From Streptomyces niveus (GTDB lineage Bacteria > Actinomycetota > Actinomycetes > Streptomycetales > Streptomycetaceae): 54,579 bases of DNA. The notes below the pieces were generated by a model. It saw only the letters and a list, made by a program, of their open reading frames with translations, searched no databases and was not told the DNA's origin. The position numbers and the translations under genes are program-made. Location: positions 1 through 54,579 of the forward strand of contig NZ_MDCR01000005.1 of the NCBI RefSeq assembly GCF_001723055.1. Reading direction: 5' to 3'. Of this stretch, positions 15,251 through 24,674 are shown in pieces; the first letter of the stretch is position 1, and each line of letters begins with the position of its first letter.

Positions 15251-15502
15251 TCAGGTGGTGGTGGGCTGGGGGTCGTCCCAGACGATGGTGGTGTGGCCGC
15301 CGTGACCGTGGATGGCCTCGGCGTCTTCGATGCGGTCCCAGTGGACGGTGGAGGCGCGGGGCCCGCGCCAGCGGAGCGTGACCGCGCCGTCTGGCCAGAG
15401 CACGCCATCGGCGACGCGCCCGGTGCCGGACGCTCCGGTGACGTCCACGTCACGCTGGAGATGGAAGAGATGCGGAAGATCAGGCACGCGGCTCACGATC
15501 AC
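15251..15502 (-). CDS. Small hypothetical protein between endolysin and holin
   Basis: 83 aa, GTG start at 15502 in a GTGA overlap with the endolysin stop. It contains VPDLPHLFHLQRDVDVTGASGTGRVADGV and WPDGAVTLRWRGPRASTVHWDRIEDAEAIHGHGGHT, a compact beta-rich pattern. It resembles a protein often found beside the lysin in Streptomyces phages; function not known. The long upstream extension of the frame is an Arg/His-rich shadow. Confidence 0.65.
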   Translation of the reverse strand: MIVSRVPDLPHLFHLQRDVDVTGASGTGRVADGVLWPDGAVTLRWRGPRASTVHWDRIEDAEAIHGHGGHTTIVWDDPQPTTT

Positions 15503-16380
15503 GCGCCGAGCTTCTTGCGGATCGCGGCGAGACTGGTGCGGGAATACGAGAGGTCCGACAGCAGGCGGTTGAAGAGTGTCCGCCCGGACCATGTCGAGTT
15601 GGGCCCGGTGGGCTCGTAGTCGGACGCGTCCTTCGGCGCCGGCCACACGTCCTTGGTCATCATCCGGGCGACGACTGCGTCTGCGACCTTCTCGATGTCT
15701 GAGCTACTGAGTGCCACGTCTTCCTCCTCAGGGGGGTTGGTGCCTTTCGCGTGCGCGAGCACCCGGGCGAAGTCCAGATCGCCGGGGTCGCCGTGGTCGT
15801 TTTCGGGGACGTGCTGGTGGCCGAGCCACCCGTAGTAAGCGCCCCACTGGGAGCCCGTGAGCCGAACCCCGTTGGCGCCGTAACTGCCGCCGACCTGACC
15901 CTTCTTGTAGGGCTTCCAGGTGACGGTGGAGGCCAGGCGGACGCCGTGCTCCTCGTTCGCCCACTTCACGAACTTCGCCAGCTCGGCCAGCGCCCAGTCA
16001 GGGGCGGCGGGCCAGAAGATGTAGTCCACTCCGGCGCGCTTGCCGTCCCAGGTGGCGGTATGGCGCTCGTCGCACGTGCCGACCAGCTCCACCTGCACGG
16101 CGTTCGCGGTGTTCGTGTCGACGCCGCCCGCCTTGTTGACGAGCGCGCGGGAGGACACGTCGAAGTCGAAGTGCTGGTACCACTTCAGCTTCTTCGCCTT
16201 GATGTCCGGCAGCGCGGTGAAGTTCGGGGCCGAGCCGCCCCCGCCGTACGACGGGAGGGTCCTGCCCTCCGTGGTGTGCATGACGCCGACGTTCGACTCC
16301 ATCGCCGAGCCGCCGAACTTGCTCTGGTAGAAGTACGCCGTCGACGCGCCCGGGTACTTCTGCGGTCCGGTCTTGGCCAT
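15499..16380 (-). CDS. Endolysin, N-acetylmuramoyl-L-alanine amidase (Amidase_2)
   Basis: 293 aa from ATG 16380. The amidase fold shows the zinc-site motifs GVMHTTEGR (His35), YQHFDFDVSSRAL and GHQHVPENDHGDPGDLDF (His188/190/196 region). It is expected to cut the amide between MurNAc and L-Ala. After about residue 215 comes an acidic linker (NPPEEEDVALSSSDIEKVADAVVARMM) and a C-terminal helical part (RTLFNRLLSDLSYSRTSLAAIRKKLGA), probably wall binding or oligomerisation. No signal peptide, so release depends on the holin. Confidence 0.9.
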   Translation of the reverse strand: MAKTGPQKYPGASTAYFYQSKFGGSAMESNVGVMHTTEGRTLPSYGGGGSAPNFTALPDIKAKKLKWYQHFDFDVSSRALVNKAGGVDTNTANAVQVELVGTCDERHTATWDGKRAGVDYIFWPAAPDWALAELAKFVKWANEEHGVRLASTVTWKPYKKGQVGGSYGANGVRLTGSQWGAYYGWLGHQHVPENDHGDPGDLDFARVLAHAKGTNPPEEEDVALSSSDIEKVADAVVARMMTKDVWPAPKDASDYEPTGPNSTWSGRTLFNRLLSDLSYSRTSLAAIRKKLGA

Positions 16381-16381
16381 A

Positions 16382-17041
16382 TCAGGACTCCTCTGCTGTA
16401 CAGCCCGCAGGCACGGGCGCTGGAATGATCCGGCCGCGGACCCACAAGTTCCCCGACGACGACGAGACCGATGCCGGGGACACCGGAGGCACCACACGCC
16501 GGCCGAACCGGGTCACGTACACCCGCATGCTCGTGAGCGGCGACGGAGCAGCGGCCAGCGACCCGTACGCCCCGCTGTAGAACCCCAGCTGAGTCGTCGT
16601 CGCGGTCAACGCCCCCACCTGCGCGAGGAGGTTGCCGCGGTTCGCGAGGGCCACCTCGCCGCCGGTGCCCATGTCCTCGTGGGTCATCGTCAACAGGCCG
16701 CCCGCGAAGGTGAACCCGCCGAACACGCCGTTCTCCGAGTGCCAGGCCCCGGACGCGTAGTACACGTAGTCGCCGATCCGGTCGGCGGGCTCGTCGTACA
16801 GATAGATCTTGCTGATGTCGATGCCGACGGACGCGCCGCACCGCAGCCCCAGCGCGGCGTACGTCTCATCGACACCGATCTGCATGAACGACACCCGCGC
16901 GCCACCCACCGCGTGCTGGAGTTCGATGTGATCCGCGTGGGTCACGACCCCAGTGATGCCCGTCGGCTCATGCCCGGCATCCTCGATCACCGCCCAGCCG
17001 GAACCCGAATTGCGGAGCGCTCCCGCCACCCACCCGCCCAC
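16382..17041 (-). CDS. Phage structural protein, probably baseplate/tail accessory
   Basis: 219 aa from GTG 17041, directly after the stop of the preceding gene. Contains GVVTHADHIELQHAVGGARVSFMQIGVDE, YLYDEPADRIGDYVYYASGAW and LWVRGRIIPAPVPAGCTAEES. Composition and position (after tail genes, before lysin) fit a tail-tip or fibre-associated protein. No family is recognised with confidence. Confidence 0.65.
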   Translation of the reverse strand: MGGWVAGALRNSGSGWAVIEDAGHEPTGITGVVTHADHIELQHAVGGARVSFMQIGVDETYAALGLRCGASVGIDISKIYLYDEPADRIGDYVYYASGAWHSENGVFGGFTFAGGLLTMTHEDMGTGGEVALANRGNLLAQVGALTATTTQLGFYSGAYGSLAAAPSPLTSMRVYVTRFGRRVVPPVSPASVSSSSGNLWVRGRIIPAPVPAGCTAEES

Positions 17042-17479
17042 TCAGACCACCTCGTAGATCGTGACGACCAGCCCGGTGTACAGGTTGAGGTTGACGCCGG
17101 TCGCCAGCGTCGTGGCGAGCTTCAGCGTGTGGGACCCGGCCGTGCCGAGGCTGACGCGGTAGCTCTGCGAGTGCGTGCCGCGGTCGCCGGAAACACCAGG
17201 GCCCGCCTGGAACACGGCAAACAAGCCGACCGCTACCCCGTCGACCCAGAGGCGCCCGGAGGACAGGCCGCCCACGGCGCCCGTGGGGTCGAAGTCGAAC
17301 GTGGCGTCCACGGTGGCGATCGCGTTGTCCGTTTCCGTGATGAGGGTGATGGTGGCGCCGGGGACGTCCGTGTTGGTCTGCGGCCCCGTCAGGGCGGAGC
17401 TTGCGACGGCGTCGTACGTCGTCGGTTGCAGGCGGTTGAGCTTGGCCGCGGTGAGACGTTCACCCGCGAGAAGCGGCAT
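17042..17479 (-). CDS. Phage tail-tip/structural protein
   Basis: 145 aa. It starts MPLLAGERLTAAKLNRLQP, a start shared by many actinophage tail-tip proteins, and continues with beta-rich segments (ATITLITETDNAIATVDATFDFDP and SHTLKLATTLATGVNLNLYTGL). Probably part of the distal tail. It is 10 bp from the large tail protein stop; same operon. Confidence 0.7.
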   Translation of the reverse strand: MPLLAGERLTAAKLNRLQPTTYDAVASSALTGPQTNTDVPGATITLITETDNAIATVDATFDFDPTGAVGGLSSGRLWVDGVAVGLFAVFQAGPGVSGDRGTHSQSYRVSLGTAGSHTLKLATTLATGVNLNLYTGLVVTIYEVV

Positions 17480-17489
17480 CTGGTCCTCC

Positions 17490-20400
17490 TTACAGGGCGG
17501 TGATGGTGGGCTGGGTGAGACGGAGATCCGTCCCGGCGGTCTGGGGCTTGGTGATGCCGTTGACGGAGCGGGTCAGGGTGAACCGCTGCGGCGTGATGAC
17601 CTCGAACTGGTCATAGCGCAGTTGGGCGTTGACGAGCGTCATCCCGGCGAACGCGGACCCCACCAGGCCGACCGTCCCGGTAGCGATCGTGTTGGTGACC
17701 ACGGTCTCGGTGTGGTGCCACACATCGGGCTCGGTGGCGCCGACGGGCCAGACGCGAATCTGCACGGTGTGGCCGATGAGCCGCACTCGCACCTCGAACT
17801 CATCGTTCGCCGCGTAGGTGTAGGGGAGACTCGGGGAGGCACCGATCTGGGTGGTGTCCCGGGTGACGGACGCAAACATGCTGCCGCCGGTGCCGAAGTG
17901 CACCCGGGCCCGGTAGTAGTCCCCCGCGGTGGCGCACCGGAGCATGACCCCGGGCACGAGCGACGCGCCGGTCGCGACCGCCGAGACGGACAGGCGTACG
18001 CGTACCTCGCAGTTGCCGACGGCGGCGGACAGCAGTTCCTGGAGGCGGACCGTCGACACGTTCGCGGCGAGGGTGATGACGCCGCGGCTCCCGTTGACGG
18101 ACCGGTCGGACGCGAGGCCCCCCGCCGTCTGCCACACCAGGCCGGACGATGAGGTGCCCCAACTGCCTGCCGCGACTGTGCGGTTGAAGGTGTCAGCGCA
18201 GTTGAGGATCCCCGTTGTTGTGACGACCTCCCCGCCCATGCTCACGTCGAACGGGAAATGGGAGGCGTACCCGGCGGAGTCGACCCACCGCGGGTACTCG
18301 GTGGCCCGGTCAGTCAGAACCCATGCCGTGGTCGCAGTGCTCGTCAGGTCCGTCACCAGCGACGATCCGTCTGTGTCCGCGCGGGACACGTCCGGGTCAT
18401 CCACCACCCCCACCGTGTACGGGCTGGCGGGGGTGCAGTTGAACGCGAACGCCCATGTGTACTGCGACAGGGTCTCCGTGTAGCCCTGCACCAGCAGGTC
18501 GATAGTGTCCGGCTGGAACCGGGCCGGCGGGCCGGTGATCTGCATCCGCGCCCCCGAGTCCAGGGCCATGACCTGCGAGGTCAGCTCCGGATTGCGGTGC
18601 AGCGCCACATTCACGACCGGGTACCGGGCCTCGTCCACCGTGCCCAGGTGCATCAGCCAGCCCGCATGGAGCACTGCCTGCGCGTCCTGGTGCAGCGACA
18701 GGCTGACGCTGTCCGGGTACGGGCCGATCCCCGCCGGTGGCGCCAGGACGGACAGGCGCCCCTCCTCCAGCACCGCCCGGCCGCTGCTCCCGCCGTCCCT
18801 CGTGACGGTCACGTCGTTCGCCGACGCCAGACCGTCAGCAGCAGGCATCAGGCCGGGCATCAGGTCCGTGTCGTACGCCAGGACCGCCGTCGGGCTCTGG
18901 TTTTCCAGAACGCCGCGCCCCAGATACTGGAGCCCGATCCGCTCCCGCGCCTCGTGCAGGATCCCGTGATCCGAATCCGCTGCTTCCTGGAGGAGCGCGA
19001 CAAGGACTTCCGGGCGCTGCGGCCCGAGCCGGGACTGCGCGCCGGTCAGACCGCGCGCCGCCACGGGCGTGGCTTCCTCCGTCCCCAGGCGCTGCATTCG
19101 CAGCCCTGCGGTTTCCCCGTTGAAGCCCTGGTCGGCGCCGGAGAACGGGGCATCGGACTGGGGTGTCAGAACGGCGAGATGCCCGAGACGGAGCCCCTCC
19201 AAGGTCGCTCCGTACGTGCCGGAGACTTGGGTGACGTACCCGGCAGTGCCGGAGTACGTGGCGTTGGTGGCGAGCCCGTTACCGCCGATAGTGATCCACC
19301 GGACCGTCGCAGTCACGGTGCCGCCGGACGTCTGTGTCTTGATCTGGAGGCGTGTCCACGCCCCGGTGAAGTCCGGGGCCGTCGAGTTCGCCACGAACAC
19401 TTCATCACCGGCCGGGTCCAGGCCCTGGATGTCCACGTGGTTGGGGGAGATCCGCACCCGGATGCGGCTCGCTGTCCCGGTGGTCCGTACGAGCAGCAGT
19501 TCGCTCAGCGTCGCCGGCATCTCGTCCAGGTTGTACACGCACTCGACTTGCCACTCACCCGGCGTCGTCGGCGGCACCCCGGCGATCAGGGTCGCCGACG
19601 CCCCGGCCGCAGGAAGGGCCGATGATCCGGGCAGCGAGTCGTCGGAGCCGTACACGAAACCGGTGAGGCGCATGGGCAGCACACCGGGGATCGGCGAGTA
19701 GCTCTGGGTGGACACGGGCCCGTCCTCCATGGGCCAGTAAGCCACCGGGGAGAAGCTGGGGATACGGCGCCGCAGGGTGGAGTCGAGCGCAGGCCGGCCC
19801 TGCCCGAGGCGGCGCAGGATCCCCGCCGCCTCGACGGTGATGTACACGTCCTGCCCGGAAGTGTCGGACTCGACGGGCCAGTCAGGGATCTCCCCGGCGA
19901 ACCTCGTTTGCCGGTTGGTGATGGCCGCGCCCCCGGACATGGACCACGAGCGGCCGGCCGCGTCGGCGAAGCTGGTCGCGCCGACGGCCTGCGTGGTGAA
20001 GTTGGGGTTCGCGACCACGGTGCCGCCGATGCCGGAGCGCAGCTCGAAGCCGAAGAACTCGGCCGCCGGGGAGAAGAATCCGCCCGAGCCGTCGCCGACC
20101 GTCACCGGGCTGGTGCTGTTGAAGATGCTGGTGGTGCCCGCGACGACGACCGGGTTGCCGAGCTGGGTCCACGTGCCGCCGATCGACGGCGCTGTGTAGA
20201 AGGTGATCGTCCTGCCGGACGCCCCGTTGTTGACGTCGATCGCGGCGCGTACGGCGAGGCGCCCGTCGCGCGGTACGTCGAGCTTGGACGTCGAGCTGTG
20301 CATCAGGGGCGTGGCCCCGTCGGACGTCGTGTACAGCCAGATCCGGCGCTGGTAGATGAACAGCAGCCACGACCGCTGGCCGGTCAACAGGCTCCACTTG

Positions 20401-20810
20401 GAGCACAGCTCGGCCGGGGTCGTGGCCTCCCAGTCGAACAGCCGCACGTCGACGCGTACGTCCGTGTCACCGGTGATGTCGAGCGCCGCGACGTCCGGGG
20501 TGGTCGCTGCGTCGCCTGGAGCACCGGGGGTCTCCAGGTAGGGGGTGCCCGTGTGGACGCTGACCCGCACGGGGGTGTTCTGGCCGATCTTCCCGTACAG
20601 CGGCGACAGCGGGTTTCTGGGGCTGAACTTGCTGTCGCGGTTGTTGAGCTGGAAGGTGCACCGGCCGGGGTTCACGGCCTGTGCTTCCTCGGTCCGGCCC
20701 CGGGTGATGACGATGTCGCCGCGCGAGTACACGTCCGACGTGTAATCCGTCCACGCTCCGTCGATCTGGAGGTCGACCTGGATCGGCAGCGCAGTCTGGG
20801 GAAACGCCAT
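17490..20810 (-). CDS. Large minor tail protein (tail tip/receptor-binding region)
   Basis: 1106 aa. The N-terminus, FPQTALPIQVDLQIDGAWTDYT, then RGDIVITRGRTEEAQAVNPGRCTF and NNRDSKFSPRNPLSPLYGKIG, is the typical Dit/Tal-like start of siphovirus minor tail proteins. Two lectin/laminin-G-like beta regions appear (about residues 130-280 and 370-560). It ends with FTLTRSVNGITKPQTAGTDLRL, a motif often seen at the end of this protein. Expected to close the tail tip and contribute to host binding. TGATG overlap with the tape measure. Confidence 0.85.
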   Translation of the reverse strand: MAFPQTALPIQVDLQIDGAWTDYTSDVYSRGDIVITRGRTEEAQAVNPGRCTFQLNNRDSKFSPRNPLSPLYGKIGQNTPVRVSVHTGTPYLETPGAPGDAATTPDVAALDITGDTDVRVDVRLFDWEATTPAELCSKWSLLTGQRSWLLFIYQRRIWLYTTSDGATPLMHSSTSKLDVPRDGRLAVRAAIDVNNGASGRTITFYTAPSIGGTWTQLGNPVVVAGTTSIFNSTSPVTVGDGSGGFFSPAAEFFGFELRSGIGGTVVANPNFTTQAVGATSFADAAGRSWSMSGGAAITNRQTRFAGEIPDWPVESDTSGQDVYITVEAAGILRRLGQGRPALDSTLRRRIPSFSPVAYWPMEDGPVSTQSYSPIPGVLPMRLTGFVYGSDDSLPGSSALPAAGASATLIAGVPPTTPGEWQVECVYNLDEMPATLSELLLVRTTGTASRIRVRISPNHVDIQGLDPAGDEVFVANSTAPDFTGAWTRLQIKTQTSGGTVTATVRWITIGGNGLATNATYSGTAGYVTQVSGTYGATLEGLRLGHLAVLTPQSDAPFSGADQGFNGETAGLRMQRLGTEEATPVAARGLTGAQSRLGPQRPEVLVALLQEAADSDHGILHEARERIGLQYLGRGVLENQSPTAVLAYDTDLMPGLMPAADGLASANDVTVTRDGGSSGRAVLEEGRLSVLAPPAGIGPYPDSVSLSLHQDAQAVLHAGWLMHLGTVDEARYPVVNVALHRNPELTSQVMALDSGARMQITGPPARFQPDTIDLLVQGYTETLSQYTWAFAFNCTPASPYTVGVVDDPDVSRADTDGSSLVTDLTSTATTAWVLTDRATEYPRWVDSAGYASHFPFDVSMGGEVVTTTGILNCADTFNRTVAAGSWGTSSSGLVWQTAGGLASDRSVNGSRGVITLAANVSTVRLQELLSAAVGNCEVRVRLSVSAVATGASLVPGVMLRCATAGDYYRARVHFGTGGSMFASVTRDTTQIGASPSLPYTYAANDEFEVRVRLIGHTVQIRVWPVGATEPDVWHHTETVVTNTIATGTVGLVGSAFAGMTLVNAQLRYDQFEVITPQRFTLTRSVNGITKPQTAGTDLRLTQPTITAL

Positions 20811-23800
20811 CAGTTCGCCCCCCGCTGTCCGAGGACGGCCTGGACGTTGCCGCCCTGCGTGCGGATCTCCTTGCGCAGCGGGTCGATGAGGACCTGCGCG
20901 ATCTCCTTGGCGCCGACGTGCAGGTGCACCACCATCGGCTGCGCGCCGCCGCTCGCCGTGGCGTGGCCGCCGGTGAGCATGCGCTTCGTGTCCGGATTCG
21001 ACCGCACCCGCGAACCGGGCGCGAGGTCCACCAGCTCCGGGCCCTGCTCGCCGACCATCGTGAACCGGGACCGCGGGCCACCGCCGGCCGCGCCGACGAC
21101 ACCGCCGTGAGCGAAGCCGCCGATGCTCTTCGCGAAGTCGGACACCCCTGAGGTGTCGGAGCGGTACTGGACCATGACGCTCACCGTCTTGCCCTTGACG
21201 CTGGCGATGGACTTCTTGGCAGCGGAGACGCCGGGACCGGTCTGGTTGCTGGCCCTGATCGCGGCGGCCTTCTTCTGCTTCAGCGCGTCCAACCGCTTCT
21301 GGGCGGCGGCCTTCTCCTTCGCGAGCTGCCCACCGTTAGCCCGGAGTTGTGCGGGGCTCTTCTGCTTCAGCGCGTCGACCTTCGCCTGCGCGGTTTTGAT
21401 CTTCGCGTCGAGGTCGGAGATCGTGCCCTTGAAGAAGACTTCCTTGTCGGGCATGTCCAACATCTTCTCCGCGAGGAGCCCCGCCTCCTCGCGGGTCAGG
21501 CCCATCGTCTGAGCCATCTTGATGAAGTTGGCCCGGCCCCGCTCGTACGTCGCCTGGACCTGGTCCCACGACGCCCCGTTGTCCCGCGCTGCTGCGGTGG
21601 CCGCGTCCGTTGTCGCGCCGAGGTCCCGCAGTGCGGACTCGCCGTTCCTCGCGGCCTCGGTGTTCAAGTCGAGCGTCCCGGTGACCTTGTCGAACGCGCC
21701 CTTCAACCCGCCGGCGTTCTCAGCAGCGGCCTTCATCCCGTTGTCGATCGACGCCTCGAACGCATTCATCGCGCCCGACGCTGCCCTGTTGACGTCGTTC
21801 AACGCCTGGATGCTCTGCCGCAGCCCGTCCGCGCTGGCCTTCTGTGCTTCTAGCTTCTCCTGTGTCTTCAGCGCCGCCTGGCCGAACAGCCCCTGCGCGT
21901 CGGCCGCGAGCTGCTGCTCGAACTTCGCGTCCGCCAGTGCGTCCTTGTAGTCGTTGAGCTTCCCCGTGAAGTCGGAGACATCGCCGCCGCCCTTCTTGTA
22001 CGACGCCTTCAACCGCTCCAGCGCAGCTGCCGCGAGGTCCGCCTTGCCGCCCTTTACGAGGTCGGCGAGCGCGTCGTCGATCGCGTTGAAGTTCTCCTTG
22101 GCTTCCTTCACCGGGGTGGAGTCGAACCCGGTCCAGCCGACGAGGAACTGCTGCACGCCGTCGGCCGTGCTTGGATCGGTCAGCGACCGGACCGACTTGT
22201 ACAGCCCGTCCAGATCCTTGCCGAACACGCGCGACGCCTCGCCCGACGCCTTGCCTGTCTGCCCCAACTTGGCCAGGCTGCTGGACAGTTTGTCGACGTT
22301 CGGCGGCGCCTTGGCGCCGATGCTCGACAGCTCGATCAACGCGACCGCGAGCAGGCCGATCCCCGTCGCCGCCACCGCGACCTTCGCGCCGCGCGACAGC
22401 GCCATGAACGCGGCCGTCAGTGTCGCGACACCACCGGACGCGCCGATCGCCGCCGTACCCGCGAGGACCGCCTGCGCGCGCACCGCCGCCAGTGCGACAC
22501 CTACCGCCGCCATCCCCGCCGCCGCCATCTTCACGGCCTTGAACGCGATCGCCATCTGCATCAGCGTCGTGATCAGCTCGGTCGGCAGCGACGCGACCAG
22601 CGCGGCGAACGCGTTGATCACCTGGAGCATCCCTACGCCGACCTCAGACGCCGCGTTGATCAACCGCCCCAGGGCCTCGCCCAGATTCCGCAGCGTCTCG
22701 CCAACGAGCGGTCCGTTCTCCTTCGCGTACTGCATGAACTCCGAGATCGGCCCCGACCCGGTACCCGACGACAGGGCGCGGGAGAAGGTGATGATCCCGT
22801 TCGTCGCCGACCGCAGCGCACCGCCAGCCCAGTCGGCCATCTTGTCCATGAACTGCTCGAAGCCCTTGGTCTGGGTTCCGCCGGCCAGGACCGTCATCAT
22901 TCGGTCCAGCTCGACGGCGGACGACTTGACGACCGGCGTCATGCCCTCGATCAGCCCCGTGAACGTGCTGAAGCTCTTCGTCGCGATGGGCATGGTGTCG
23001 CCAGCCAGCGCCTCGCCCCAGCCGACGTACTCCTCCTTCACCACCGACAGCGCCGCTGCGGCCTCGCGTGTCGCCGGGGGCAGCTTGGCCAGGGAGTCGG
23101 TCATCGCCTTCTCGGCGGTAAGCGCCTCCTTGGACCCGGCGCCGTTCTTACGGAGGGCCTCGGTGTACTCCGTGCTCGCCTTGCTGGCGTCGGCCATGGC
23201 CTTGGCCTGCGGTGCGAGCGCCAGCGCGAACGCGGTCACGCCGACAGCAGCAGCGCCGACGGCGCCGATGATCGGAACGGTGGCTGCGGCGATCGGGAGC
23301 AGCGCGGGGGCGAGGGCGATCGCGGCCATCATCAGGCCGCGGGTGCCGTCGGCCGCGCCGCCTGCGGAGGACCCAAGGGTTCCGAGGGATCCGCGGAGGG
23401 CGCCCATGCGTCCGCCTACACGTGTCAGTGACGTGTCGAGGTCGTCCATGTCGCTACGGAGCGAGCGGGTGCGGGTCGACAGGTCTCCGAGGCGACCATC
23501 GGCCGCCGCCGCACGGGTGTTGAAGGACCGGAGCCCGTTGGACGCGAGCATGGTGCTGGCCCGCAGTTCGGCCATCGCCGCAGCCGCCGCCGCAGCCCGG
23601 CCGCGCAATGTGCGGAGCGCGTTCGACGCCTCCTGTGCGGCGTTCTTCAGCACCGTCAGCGCGGCAGCCGTCGCCGTGGCCTTCGGGGTGAGCGCGCCGA
23701 GGGCGGTTCCGGCCGCGCCGGCGGCGGTCTTGAGGTTCCGCATCGCGGTGGCCGCTGCGGTGATTTCGCCGGTGGACCCGCTGAAGTTGGCTTCGAGGCG

Positions 23801-24133
23801 TACGGGGCTGAGGGCGCGGAGGCGTGTAATCGCGGTACGGATCGCAGTCGTGCCGGGGCCGGTGCGGTCGTTCAGGGTGGCGTCCAGCTCGACTGGGCTG
23901 AGCCGCTTCAGCCCGGCGATGGCCGCCTTGACGGCGGTGGCGCCTGTCCCGGTCCGGTCGTCGAGGGTGACGGCCGCCGAGAGGTTCCGGGCCAGGGTCG
24001 TACGGAGGCTGGTGACCGCCCGGTCGGCGTCCTTGGCCTTGTCCTTGAGGTTGCGGAGGGCGGTGGTGACCCCGGCCAGGCCCGTGCCGGACTGGTTGTT
24101 GACGCGGACGCTGATCGAAATGTCATTGCCCAT
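20810..24133 (-). CDS. Tail tape measure protein
   Basis: 1107 aa from ATG 24133, behind AAGGAGG at 8 nt; GTGs at 24142 and 24139 are less well placed. It is an Ala-rich, mostly helical protein of the length expected for a tape measure. Long coiled regions with RALSPV- and TLDDRTGTG-type repeats occupy residues 1-250. A hydrophobic cluster (MMAAIALAPALLPIAAATVPIIGAVGAAAVGVTAFALALAP, about 265-310) and a second one near 520-600 could insert into the host membrane. It sets tail length and is placed after the frameshifted chaperone genes, the usual order. Confidence 0.92.
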   Translation of the reverse strand: MGNDISISVRVNNQSGTGLAGVTTALRNLKDKAKDADRAVTSLRTTLARNLSAAVTLDDRTGTGATAVKAAIAGLKRLSPVELDATLNDRTGPGTTAIRTAITRLRALSPVRLEANFSGSTGEITAAATAMRNLKTAAGAAGTALGALTPKATATAAALTVLKNAAQEASNALRTLRGRAAAAAAAMAELRASTMLASNGLRSFNTRAAAADGRLGDLSTRTRSLRSDMDDLDTSLTRVGGRMGALRGSLGTLGSSAGGAADGTRGLMMAAIALAPALLPIAAATVPIIGAVGAAAVGVTAFALALAPQAKAMADASKASTEYTEALRKNGAGSKEALTAEKAMTDSLAKLPPATREAAAALSVVKEEYVGWGEALAGDTMPIATKSFSTFTGLIEGMTPVVKSSAVELDRMMTVLAGGTQTKGFEQFMDKMADWAGGALRSATNGIITFSRALSSGTGSGPISEFMQYAKENGPLVGETLRNLGEALGRLINAASEVGVGMLQVINAFAALVASLPTELITTLMQMAIAFKAVKMAAAGMAAVGVALAAVRAQAVLAGTAAIGASGGVATLTAAFMALSRGAKVAVAATGIGLLAVALIELSSIGAKAPPNVDKLSSSLAKLGQTGKASGEASRVFGKDLDGLYKSVRSLTDPSTADGVQQFLVGWTGFDSTPVKEAKENFNAIDDALADLVKGGKADLAAAALERLKASYKKGGGDVSDFTGKLNDYKDALADAKFEQQLAADAQGLFGQAALKTQEKLEAQKASADGLRQSIQALNDVNRAASGAMNAFEASIDNGMKAAAENAGGLKGAFDKVTGTLDLNTEAARNGESALRDLGATTDAATAAARDNGASWDQVQATYERGRANFIKMAQTMGLTREEAGLLAEKMLDMPDKEVFFKGTISDLDAKIKTAQAKVDALKQKSPAQLRANGGQLAKEKAAAQKRLDALKQKKAAAIRASNQTGPGVSAAKKSIASVKGKTVSVMVQYRSDTSGVSDFAKSIGGFAHGGVVGAAGGGPRSRFTMVGEQGPELVDLAPGSRVRSNPDTKRMLTGGHATASGGAQPMVVHLHVGAKEIAQVLIDPLRKEIRTQGGNVQAVLGQRGAN

Positions 24134-24670
24134 GGTCACCACCTCCTTCCGGGGTTCCGCGTTGCACGATCTTCAGGAGGCGCCACAGGGAGGCGTCTTC
24201 GGCCAGCAGTTGGCTGGGCAGGCACCCGAACCGCTCGCACAAGGTCAAGACGGTTCGGGCGTGGGTCAGCTCGCCTGGCTCAGTGACAGGGGTTCCATCG
24301 GCAGCGACGCCTCCAGGGACGGCTGCCCATCGGTCGAGCCGCTCTCCAAAGGGGCGGACACGCCGGCCAGTCCGTCGGCCCACGCGGTGGCGAGCGCGAG
24401 CATCAGATCCTGGTCCTGCTCGTACACCGCTTCCTGAGTGGGCGGGATGGGCTCGCCGGTGTCCTCGTCGAGGAGGTTCCAGGAGATGAGCGCGCGCCCC
24501 ATCTCCTTGAGCTGGTCAGCGATGCCGCTCATGTCGACTTCGCCGATGCCCATGAGGTTGAGGTACTCGCCGAGGGACTTGCCGCGCAGGACAGCCTCGA
24601 ACCCGGCGTACTCGTGGTCGCCTTCGAAGGTGACGTTGATGCGCTTGCGCTTGTGGCGGTATCCGGCCAT
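24123..24670 (-). CDS. Tail assembly chaperone, -1 frameshift fusion product (gpGT-like)
   Basis: The zero-frame chaperone can slip -1 at CCCTTTG (24353-24347) and continue in the overlapping frame to the stop at 24123. The fusion would be 182 aa: 108 codons in frame 0, then 74 residues beginning GERLDRWAAVPGG and including ARTVLTLCERFGCLPSQLLAEDASLWRLLKIV. This mirrors lambda gpG-T and most siphoviruses, where the extension binds the tape measure. The downstream frame has a poor start of its own, which supports frameshifting. Not proven experimentally here. Confidence 0.8.
24266..24670 (-). CDS. Tail assembly chaperone, frame 0 product (gpG-like)
   Basis: 134 aa from ATG 24670, four bases after the major tail gene stop. 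It starts MAGYRHKRKRINVTFEGDHEY and continues FEAVLRGKSLGEYLNLMGIGEVD, a conserved tail-chaperone pattern (GDPEYAGFEAV and MSLGEYL types in actinophages). It should bind the tape measure protein and the tail tube protein during assembly. Lies between major tail protein and tape measure, its invariant location. Confidence 0.85.
   Translation of the reverse strand: MAGYRHKRKRINVTFEGDHEYAGFEAVLRGKSLGEYLNLMGIGEVDMSGIADQLKEMGRALISWNLLDEDTGEPIPPTQEAVYEQDQDLMLALATAWADGLAGVSAPLESGSTDGQPSLEASLPMEPLSLSQAS
24347..24353 (-). other. -1 ribosomal slippery site CCCTTTG
   Basis: On the coding strand the heptamer C CCT TTG fits X XXY YYZ exactly in the zero frame (codons gcC CCT TTG). After slipping, both tRNAs re-pair with CCC TTT. 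It falls inside the overlap of the two chaperone frames. A stimulatory hairpin downstream is likely in this GC-rich RNA but was not computed. Confidence 0.85.
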
Positions 24671-24674
24671 TTCG

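Noticed and set aside
21954..24437. 827-codon plus-strand frame antisense to the tape measure gene
   Set aside because: Its product is Ala/Ser/Arg-rich with no domain and follows the codon-position bias of the opposite strand; the minus-strand tape measure is clear.
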